In this document: piece by piece, positions 13,017-21,514 of the stretch
Numbering within the stretch: the first letter of the stretch is position 1
Layout: each line of letters begins with the position of its first letter
Source of the DNA: Eupeodes corollae
Taxonomy: Eukaryota > Arthropoda > Insecta > Diptera > Syrphidae
Assembly (NCBI RefSeq): GCF_945859685.1
Contig: NC_079149.1
Coordinates: forward strand, 53,028,991-53,092,990
Reading direction: 5' to 3'
Length of the DNA: 64,000 bases
Program-made: the position numbers and the translations under genes
The notes under the pieces: model-generated
Databases searched by the model: none
The model's input: the letters and a program-made list of their open reading frames with translations, nothing else
Told to the model about the DNA's origin: nothing

Positions 13017-13605
13017 AGGCCCAACTATAATAGGCATAAGCAAACATAAGCTTATGTCAAAAACCCAACGAAAATTCACTAAAGTTTGCGAAATTACTGC
13101 ATAGCTATAATACAATTTTGCTCACGTATCTACATGTCAAATTTTACTTATGCGGCGAGCGACTGGGATTGTTCTTGCTTAAGCCTAGTACATACTTGTG
13201 AACCATCTCGTGAACCCATACAAATTTTAGTTTTTAGTTCACCCGTGAACTTGCTCGTGAAGCTGAGTGGAGAACAAAGTGGAGAGTTTTCGTTCACGGG
13301 CAATTCACGTGCAAAATGTACGGGAACTGTTGGTGAAGCTTTGACATTTGGTTTGTTCATGTTCACAACGTGTACTCACAAGTGTGTACCAGTGAGCAAT
13401 GTCAAAAGTTCACTTTCTCCACTGGCGAACGTTCACTTCACGAGGAAGTATGTACTAGGCTTTAAGTGTGCTTAAGTAATGAAACTGAGAAAAATTGAAC
13501 GAAACGGAGCTAGACTCCATTATGTTCACTCGTATTGAGATTCTTTGTATTCGCACGTTGACTTATGCGCGCATATGCTAGTTTATGCCTATTATAGTTG
13601 TTCCT
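13017..13605. mobile_element. Outer MITE with TTA target duplication
   Basis: The ends AGGCCCAACTATAATAGG (left) and AGGAACAACTATAATAGG (right, reverse complemented) form a near-perfect terminal inverted repeat continuing into CATAA. TTA lies immediately outside both ends (13014-13016 and 13606-13608). Subterminal ATAAGC/GCTTATG motifs recur. The TTA duplication and GG-type ends suggest a non-autonomous PIF/Harbinger-like element. It has no coding capacity and is interrupted by a second MITE. Confidence 0.8.
13182..13461. mobile_element. Inner MITE nested in the outer MITE
   Basis: The terminal inverted repeat AGCCTAGTACATACTT is perfect at both ends and is flanked by TTA at 13179-13181 and 13462-13464. 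The interior is packed with GTGAAC/GTTCAC motifs in both orientations, a subterminal-repeat architecture. At 280 bp it is non-coding; the open frames across it are by-products of the inverted structure. It inserted after the outer element. Confidence 0.8.
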
Positions 13606-14560
13606 TTATTGGCTTGTGTTGTTATCACCTTACAAAGTCTATTCGCTCAAGGTGCTGTGTTCTCTACCCTGTACATTTATGTGCTGAGTAGTGTGTAATG
13701 TAATGTATATCAATTTTGGGTAGACTTAGGCCCCAAATTCAACAGTCCAATTATTAGTGATTTGTCTTATACTTCCAGGCAGTTAATAAAAAGATTATCA
13801 ATTTTTCGCACTGATACATTTTTGTGACCATTTTTGTATTTCCAAAATCATCTAGTGTCGATTCTGAAAAATTAATTCGGCCCCCAGATTTTTTGGCCCA
13901 GTGATTAAAACTACATACATTTCGAATTAGTTTCATAAGAAATGCGTTGCACCATATCAATATGTGTGATCTAATGGGGGAAGTCATTTTCAATTTGTTT
14001 GTAGGGTGAAAGAGATAAAACCATTTAGTTTTGTCTCTAAAAATAGGTCATACTTGCTAATAAATTTGTATCTGCAAGGAAAAAAATATAAAGAGATAGA
14101 TGTATGCCAAAGAACCGACTATGTTACGATATTTATGTACTTTCGACTTTTGCAAAAAAAAACATACTCCAGGGGACTTGTTTTACAAAATAAAAGTAAA
14201 GTCACTGTTAAGCTACTTGAAACCTAATTATCAGGCGGAAATTCATTACTGTGTTACAATAACTGGTTAGTTCTTACTTATTAGGAGGATGAAGAAGCTA
14301 CCCAATAGGACAGCCATCTGACATTTAACAGTGTAAAATAAAATGCAACGTTCATTGGCCTACTAGATTTGAACTACTAGTAGCCAACTTGACTTAAGTG
14401 TCATCTCTATTCGCTAATGAAGAAACTTTTGACGTTAATTTTTTAATCGAATAAATAACAAATGGCGTTTGAAAATTAATTATAATTTTGTCCGCCAAAC
14501 CTACAACAAGGCAAGCATAGCTAAAGAGGTATACTCACTTTTAAGGGGAGTTTTGTATAT
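13606..14560. other. Intergenic AT-rich DNA
   Basis: No gene, RNA or clear repeat boundary recognised. Confidence 0.4.
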
Positions 14561-14564
14561 GGTT

Positions 14565-14768
14565 TAGTATCGTTGTACCCGTGGCATGACCTTGGGATTT
14601 TGGGTTCGATCCTATGCCACCTGAAGTTTTTTTCACGGGTAATGCCTCTTGCGAGGAATTGACAAATTTTCCAAGAGTAATTCTTGTCATGAAAAAGTGC
14701 TTTCTCAAATTAGCCGTTGAGAGTTGTAAGTCACTAGGCCCTGGTTCTCTACGTTCTGTTGCGACACC
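14565..14768 (+). mobile_element. tRNA-derived SINE-like copy
   Basis: It contains a B-box match GTTCGATCC near 14611. It also contains a body (GAGGAATTGACAAAT, then AGAGTAATTCTTG and CATGAAAAAGTGC) that recurs with few changes in a second copy at about 30818-30972. The shared body and pol-III-type promoter box support a tRNA-derived SINE. The left boundary and A box are weak. Confidence 0.6.
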
Positions 14769-14784
14769 CAATTTATTTATTTTT

Positions 14785-15972
14785 ACTTACTTACTTAAGG
14801 TGGCGCTACAGTCTTGTGTGAACTAGGGCCTCACCCAACAAACTTCTCCATCTAGCTCGGTCCCTAGCTAGATGTCTCCAGTTTCGCGCTCCAAGTTGGG
14901 TGAGGTCACCTTCCACTTGTGCGCGCCACCTGATTCGCGGTCTTCCTCTACTGCGCTGTCCTGCGGGTGCGGATTCGAAGACTTTCCGGGCCGGAGCATT
15001 GGTTTCCATGCGCTCTACGTGACCCAGCCATCTTAGTCATTGGACCTTTACTCTTCTGACCAAGTCCACGTCGCTGTACAGCCCGTACAGCTCTTCGTTC
15101 CATCTTCTCCTCCACTCCCCTTCGATGCATAGGAGACCGTAGATCACACGAAGAACTTTTCTCTCGAAGCGACCCAAGGTGCTTTCATCCGCTTTTGTCA
15201 TGGTCCATGCTTCCGCACCGTATAGCAGGACGGGGGTGATAAGGGTCTTATATAGCAACACTTTGGTCCCTCGAGAGAGGACTTTACCACTCAATTGCTT
15301 TCTTAGTCCAAAGAAACAGCGGTTAGCAAGAGCGTTTGATCTCAGCGCTGGTGTTGTTCTCTGCGTTTACAGCGGAGCCCAGGTAGACGAAGTCCCTGGC
15401 TACCTCAAAGTTACGTCTGTCGATTGTGACGTTTTGACCAAGACGTCGGTGTTGTATGTCCTTTCTAGACAACAGCATGTACTTTGTTTTGCCCTCATTA
15501 ACCGTTAAACCCATTTTTGCCGCCTCTGCCTCAATACTCACAAGAGCCCCTTTGACATAACGCTGAGTTCTTCCGATTATGTCAATGTCATCAGCATATG
15601 CCAGTAATTGGACAGACTTTTGAAAGATAGTGCCTCTAGAGTGTTGACGTGTGAGCTCTGCACTATTCTTTCAAGCACGATGTTGAAAAAATCGCATGAC
15701 AGCGCATCACCTTAACTAAAACCTTTTTTGTCATCGAAAGGTTCTGCAAGTTGATTCCAACCTTTATGGAGCAGCGTAAATTCTCCATGGTCATCCTGCA
15801 CAAACGGACGAGTTTGGCAGGGATGCCAAAACTAGACATTGCTCTATACAGCTGGTTGAAATCGATGAAAAGATGGTGGATGTTCTTTTGTGTTCTCGAG
15901 TTTTTTCCAGGATCTGCCGTAATGTGAATATTTGATCAACTGTGGACTTTCCTGGTCTTAAACCACACTGAT
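14785..15972 (-). mobile_element. RTE-like LINE, 3' segment
   Basis: The 3' part of a non-LTR retrotransposon in minus orientation. From right to left it encodes the end of the polymerase with YADDIDIIGRTQRYVKGAL, KTKYMLLSRKDIQHRR, YKTLITPVLLYGAEAWTMTK, and the C-terminal RGRPRIRWRAQVEGDL tail common in arthropod RTE/BovB-like elements. Frameshifts break it. The 3' end has a short (TAAG)n tail at 14778-14790. The polymerase continues without loss at 26196 after removal of the copia-like insertion and one CTGAT duplicate, so the two segments are one element. Assignment to the RTE clade is inference. Confidence 0.85.
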
Positions 15973-16140
15973 TGTTGAATTGTAGCTGAATTCAGCCACC
16001 TCAATATCTTTTAAGTTATTGCTGAACACAACCTTTTCTACTGTATTCAAAAACCAACTGTGTAGTTAGTCTGTTTCGTTTTTAAAAGGAATAAAGTTGT
16101 GAAGTGTTTCTTTGTTAAAATTGTTTGTTTTAGGCTAGGC

Positions 16141-16750
16141 GCGCACATGCAACTTTTTCGAAACCAAACAGTTTGATCGTTAGTTGCCCAAACATCGCGC
16201 ACATAAGCAACTCCAAAAGCAATCAACGAAATAAACCAATACACAGGAAGCATTTATTCACTTTTTCTATCTCATATACACGAAAAGAAATTGTTTTAAA
16301 TCTGTCCTCTTCTTTTGCTTATGAAAGAAAATAGTAGATATATTGTTGAAATTCAAAATCATATTTTTTTTTTTAATATCATAGGTCAATACAAATTTCT
16401 GGAAATGGATTTTTACAAATTGGCACAAAACAAAATACCCCCAACAAAATTGTGGCTACTAGACGACTGCGATTTTCCTTTTTTTGGTTTCCTTTCGGTT
16501 GCAAAAAGGTTTTTAACACTGCCATTTTTGATGGATGTTAACTTTTTTCAATGAAAATAAAACATCTTTTAATTTTACTTTACTTATTTATTTTTAATGA
16601 TACAAATATAATAGATCTTCAAATAAATGATATTCTTATTTAACGAATCATAAAATGAACTTATTCCTTTATTTATTATTATTTATTTATTCGTTTTAAC
16701 TTAATAAGTAATCAGATTAAGATCTCGTGGTTAACGTAAATAATTTAGAA
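16141..16750. other. Left arm of the TIR element
   Basis: AT-rich. A plus-strand open frame of about 77 codons from 16321 (contains FYKLAQNKIPPTKLWLLDD) has no family I recognise, and codon use looks random. It is not called as a gene. Confidence 0.35.
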
Positions 16751-16752
16751 TT

Positions 16753-16957
16753 ATTGAATATAAGAATGAAACAACAACAACTTGTGTGTGCTACCACCAA
16801 GTTCACAGGCTGGAGTTATAGCTATTTCACGGGGGCCAACCCGATCATCAGACTCCTTTAGTGGTGCTTAATCGCTTTTTGTTCAATTTAATTTTTGAAG
16901 AACTTTTGCCGAGCTGGGCTTGAACAAGCGATCTAGCGTGTGAGGAGCTAGTGCACT
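16753..16957 (-). repeat. Inverted copy of the SINE-like unit
   Basis: The reverse complement of this stretch matches the start of the tandem units at 18161 and 18684, from GTGCACTAGCTCCTCACACG through ATTCAATAATT, with very few differences. With the direct copies to its right it makes a large inverted repeat enclosing the LINE relic at 16958-18158. Confidence 0.85.
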
Positions 16958-17425
16958 TTTTTTTTTTTTTTTTTCAAATTCATTTTTATTTAATTCAATC
17001 TTAAACCTATCTTAAAGCTAGACAAAAATTCATAAAACTAGCCTAAATTATCCATAACTTACAACTAACTTAATGGTCCCATACGGACACTCTAAGCTAA
17101 ACTATAACACTAATTACTAATGCCTTTCGGCCTTAAGATCTATTTTACTTCCATTTAAATTTTATTTGTTTTGTTTTTATTAGAAAATTTTGAAAAAAAC
17201 TAATATCAATAACCTTTTTTATTTATTTTTACTTACAAACTACTTAAAATAAGGTCCTTAAATAAAACTTAAAAACTAACTTAAACTACCTATTCTACCT
17301 ATAAACTACTTAAAACTAGAACAACCACAGCAGCAAATCTAACTATCTAACATTTTTGTTTTTCATATTTCGTTGTCTTTTTTTTTTTTTTTTTGTATTT
17401 TTATTTTTTTTTTTAATGTTTTTTT

Positions 17426-17476
<51 letters not shown>

Positions 17477-18158
17477 CTTGTTTTTTGTTTTTTTTTTTTA
17501 TTTTTTTTTTTTTTTTTTTCGTGCCACCATGCCTATTCTACTTAAAACTAAACCCTAAAACTATAAAACAAGTATGTAAGCCGGCCAAGGCTTAAAAACC
17601 CCATCCCGACTACCCACTATCAAGTGCCGATTGAAGCCACCAAAACTGGTTCTCCTGCTTCACCCTATCAGTTCGGTCCCGTTCGGACACAGCCCTACTG
17701 AACCGAAGGAGCTCTGCTCCGCCTTGTGCCATGACGTCCCGATTGTACAGGAGTCGCCTATCCACGGTTCTTCGTCTGACGTGGTAGATTAACGGAACTG
17801 CCAATCTATCCTGTATCAGACCGCATCTATCTAAAAAGAGGAATGCCTCTGGGGGAATGAAGCCGCTCAAGCGTGCACTCTCAAAATACTCGTCTTTCGG
17901 ATAGAACGCCCCGAAAATTAAATTGTTGGTCGAAGACATAGCTCTTGCAATGTGACCTCGAACGAGTTTTATCACGAAATTGTCAATTCTGTTGATTCGA
18001 GCCCCGTTGTATAGGACCTCGTTTGAATAATAATGCACATAAGAAGATTCGGCTGTTCGATATAAGCCGGTACAGCGTCGTAAACACTGCCGCTCGAACA
18101 CCCGAAACCTTTCCATCTGGGAAGGTGCAACGTTGAACCACACAGGACAATTTAATTT
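16958..18158 (-). mobile_element. 5'-truncated jockey-like LINE relic with poly(A)
   Basis: The minus strand from about 18143 to 17610 encodes a polymerase C-terminus (RVFERQCLRRCTGLYR, NEVLYNGARINRIDNFVIK, RGHIARA) typical of jockey/I-like elements of flies. The reverse transcriptase core is absent, as expected for 5' truncation. The 3' untranslated region follows at lower coordinates and has two poly(A) tracts (poly-T on the plus strand) at about 17378-17520 and 16958-16974. No direct target duplication is visible; instead inverted SINE-like sequence lies on both sides. Confidence 0.75.
17378..17520. repeat. Very long poly(T) tract
   Basis: About 143 bp, almost only T, with few interruptions. 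In the minus orientation it is a poly(A) tract in the 3' region of the LINE relic. The exact length is likely unreliable in any assembly. Confidence 0.8.
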
Positions 18159-18160
18159 TA

Positions 18161-19478
18161 GCTCCTCACACGCTAGATCGCTTGTTCAAGCCCAGCTCGG
18201 GCAAAAGTTCTTCAAAAATTAAATTGAACAAAAAGCGATTAAGCACCACTAAAGGAGTCTGATGATCGGGTTGGCCCCCGTGAAATAGCTATAACTCCAA
18301 CCTGTGAACTTGGTGGTAGCACACACAAGTTGTTGTTGTTTCATTCTTATATTCAATAATTATAAATTCGGCAAGCAGCTGCCTTAAACTGTGAGTATAA
18401 AATTTCATACAAAAACCTCCTTAAAAATTGTAAAAATTTAAAAAAAAATCTTGAGCCGTGTCAACTCTTTCGCCCCATCTCCCTCCTCATACGAATCCAA
18501 TCGAAATCGTTGGCTTATGAAAAAGAGAGGAGATAATAGAAAGAAACTGAATAAAACAACAACAATTACTTGTGTGTACTTAGAAAAATGCTAATCGGTT
18601 CAGTATAGTACGATAGAACGAAAAAACCTGTAATTGGCTTACAACTTTCATGTGGGTGCGGTGGCGTAGTGCGTAGTGCACTAGCTCCTCACACGCTAGA
18701 TCGCTTGTTCAAGCCCAGCTCGGGCAAAAGTTCTTCAAAAATTAAATTGAACAAAAAGCGATTAAGCACCACTAAAGGAGTCTGATGATCGGGTTGGCCC
18801 CCGTGAAATAGCTATAACTCCAGCCTGTGAACTTGGTGGTAGCACACACAAGTTGTTGTTGTTTCATTCTTATATTCAATAATTATAAATTCGGCAAGCA
18901 GCTGCCTTAAACTGTGAGTATAAAATTTCATACAAAAACCTCCTTAAAAATTGTAAAAATTTAAAAAAAAATCTTGACCCGTGTCAACTCTTTCGCCCCA
19001 TCTCCCTCCTCATACGAATCCAATCGAAATCGTTGGCTTATGAAAAAGAGAGGAGATAATAGAAAGAAACTGAATAAAACAACAACAATTACTTGTGTGT
19101 ACTTAGAAAAATGCTAATCGGTTCAGTATAGTACGATAGAACGAAAAAACCTGTAATTGGCTTACAACTTTCATGTGGGTGCGGTGGCGTAGTGCGTAGT
19201 GCACTAGCTCCTCACACGCTAGATCGCTTGTTCAAGCCCAGCTCGGGCAAAAGTTCTTCAAAAATTAAATTGAACAAAAAGCGATTAAGCACCACTAAAG
19301 GAGTCTGATGATCGGGTTGGCCCCCGTGAAATAGCTATAACTCCAGCCTGTGAACTTGGTGGTAGCACACACAAGTTGTTGTTGTTTCATTCTTATATTC
19401 AATAATTATAAATTCGGCAAGCAGCTGCCTTAAACTGTGAGTATAAAATTTCATACAAAAACCTCCTTAAAAATTGTA
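18161..19478 (+). repeat. 523-bp tandem array (about 2.5 copies) with tRNA-like SINE head
   Basis: Units start at 18161, 18684 and 19207, an exact period of 523 bp; the third unit is cut at about 19478. The copies differ at only a few positions (for example AACTCCAACC versus AACTCCAGCC). Each junction contains GTGGCGTAGTGCGTAGTGCA (A-box-like) followed by GTTCAAGCC, a perfect match to the pol III B-box consensus, so the unit includes a tRNA-derived SINE-like head. The near identity implies recent duplication or an assembly artefact. Confidence 0.85.
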
Positions 19479-19479
19479 A

Positions 19480-20350
19480 ATAATTTAGGCCTACTGAATC
19501 ACTTATTTCATCAATTTGACCGCCAGCACTGCCGCGACCATTTGGTCCCATCGCTCCCACACTATGCTCCGCATCCAAATACAAATAATCTTTGTATTTC
19601 TTCATTAATGCAATTACCTCAGGCAATCGGACATTGTCTGCATTGTCGCAGACCACTGTCCAGATCTTTCATGTTTTTGTTTTCTGAATACTTTTGTTGT
19701 GGCTCCTGACAATCGAATGCCAAGTATAATCGATGCATGATTCTTTTTCCAAGTAGTTGTACTTCAGGTTCAGACATCGTGTTTCTGTTCCAGTGAACTC
19801 GAATGTCCAACCGTAGTCCTGGATTATGAGATCCTTGAGGGTTACCTCCGCCCCAGGGACACAGCAAATCGGTGGATTCCAGCAATCTCGAGCTCTCCGA
19901 TATATATAGCGTGATTAGAAGCTCTCGAAGGCATCGTAGAGCGTAACATAACCCTGAAAACAAATCTAATTTCAGACTCAGTCAGTTCGTGGATTTTAAA
20001 TCGATTCAAATCGTCGTCTGACCTCTCGATTATTTTCTTTCGCGACTTTTGGGTCGCACGTCAATTGATTGATGTAGCCCAATATCATGAGCAGGTAAAA
20101 TCCAAGATATGTTCGAATGAAGATTTGCTCCGATTAGGATCGTCATACAATCCTAGTCTTCGTAATACTGCTGCTCCTGTGGCTGCTTTTCCGTTGCACT
20201 GTTGTTTATGTTACTTTTTATTGTATAAATTTCCATTTGCAGTCTGGTTGATATCATTCGGATTCGACGGCGACAGCGTTGTTTTACTCTTAACATTCCC
20301 ATTTGTGAGAGGCGAAATTCCATTTGAAATAATTGTGCCATTTTTTAAAC
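19480..20350 (-). pseudogene. lace: Captured fragment of serine palmitoyltransferase large subunit (lace/SPTLC2)
   Basis: The minus strand encodes, in order, an Asn/Gly-rich N-terminus (about 20350-20220), the membrane segment TYLGFYLLMILGYINQL (about 20107-20055), an intact intron of 69 bp (20022-19954, GT...AG), RDCWNPPICCVPGAEVTL and DYGWTFEFTGTETRCLNL (about 19910-19770), then VRLPEVIALMKKYK and a GPNGRG block (about 19640-19520). Intact enzymes join sphingolipid synthesis at the ER using PLP. Here about 150 residues between the NYLG and VRLPEV blocks are missing, stops and frameshifts occur, the DEAH motif reads DAEH, and the PLP-lysine region is absent. The retained intron shows a DNA-level capture, not a retrocopy. 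It lies wholly inside the TIR element. Confidence 0.88.
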
Positions 20351-21082
20351 GATGACGCACTTTGATATGATTGAAGTACATAATAATCTAAAAATAAAAA
20401 AAATTAAAAATATGTTTTGTTTTGACTTACAAATAATAATAACCACCTCCTTTCAGTACATAAATACATTTGAAAGACATTTAAAAAGTAGCAAATTGAA
20501 TTATGAAAACAAACATACGAGAAGGATATATTATTCTGCGCGTCTGGAAGTATCCTACTAACCTCGTCACACTTTAAAGAATCATTCCACTGAAATGCAC
20601 TAATACAAACATACGAAAGAAACTATTTAGTTGCATGTGCGCGCAGTTACGTGTATCATAGTAGGATACAGACATTTTTTATGGGTTTAAGCAACTAATA
20701 AATTTTCGCAATTAATGTATGAAAGAGAAAACTAGCGAAATTGAGATGTATGGTGGTACTCTTCCCTCAGAATTTTTTGTGAAAGGAAAACATTGTCTAA
20801 TTTTTTTTCTCTCTTGCACTTAAAGAAAATTGTTCAACGATTTAGTTGAAAGTGCGCGCAGTTACCTAAAATTCCTTGAGACACAAACTAAGGAATTGGT
20901 TTGGGGTGATCGTTTAGTTTGTGTCAAAACACAAACTAAAAAGTTGCTCGAATGGGCGACCGAATGGTTTCTGCATGTGCGCGGACTCTCGTATAAGTCT
21001 ATAGTGCTCAAATTAGAAACCAAACAGTTTCGAAACTAAAAGTTGCATGTGCGCGCCTAGCCTTATTTCAATCAATCCAATA

Positions 21083-21097
21083 GGTTATGGGACCAGT
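21083..21097 (+). promoter_or_regulatory. copia-type primer-binding site
   Basis: GGTTATGGGACCAGT follows the 5' LTR end directly. It differs by one base from the Drosophila copia primer site, which pairs with an internal part of initiator-Met tRNA. Confidence 0.8.
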
Positions 21098-21514
21098 AAT
21101 TCGCTGTTCTATAAATATTTCTTCTCGGATTAAAGAAATTTCAATTCAATGTTTTTTGAAGAACTCAATTTAATTTTTTTAAAGTGCGCATTATTTTTAT
21201 TCTTTTTTTTCTCGTTCATATTGTGCTTGTCTGCTAAGGCTAACGGTTCTTGATTATGCATTTGTGTGTGTACGCCTAAACATAAAACTATTTGTGTCTC
21301 ACTCTCGTGTTTCGTTTTTTTACTTGAATCAAATTCGTCTAGACATCTGCGATCTGCCTATATACAGATAACAAACAAAGAAAAAGAGAAAACAAAAAAA
21401 CAGAAAAGTATCGACAACAACACACATTCGTGTGCAACTGTTTTTTGTGTTCTGTTAGAGCAAAAAAAAAAATTGTGTCGCTGATCGGAAAAGTGTTTGT
21501 CTATCATTATCATT

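Larger units (their letters stand above)
16133..21062. mobile_element. 4.9-kb TIR element with TTA target duplication carrying host-gene and repeat cargo
   Basis: The two ends form a terminal inverted repeat: GGCTAGGCGCGCACATGCAA at 16133, continuing ACTTTT, with the exact complement ending at 21062. TTA flanks both sides (16130-16132 and 21063-21065), splitting the copia 5' LTR precisely. Further CGCGCACAT/GTGCGCGC motifs lie inside the ends (16194, about 20640, 20855, 20978). No transposase was found. Cargo from left to right: unrecognised AT-rich DNA, an inverted SINE-like copy, a jockey-like LINE relic, a 523-bp tandem array, and a fragment of the serine palmitoyltransferase gene lace. 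The TTA duplication fits PIF/Harbinger; the superfamily is inferred. Confidence 0.88.

Noticed and set aside
13086..13475. 129-codon plus-strand open frame
   Set aside because: It lies across the nested MITEs; the frame follows from their inverted, GTGAAC-rich structure.
14600..14625. tRNA gene at the GTTCGATCC box
   Set aside because: No cloverleaf could be formed around it, and the same body recurs at 30818, so it is a SINE promoter box.
16958..18160. Direct target-site duplication for the jockey-like LINE inside the SINE-like repeat
   Set aside because: The flanking SINE-like sequences are inverted relative to each other, so they cannot be a simple insertion duplication.
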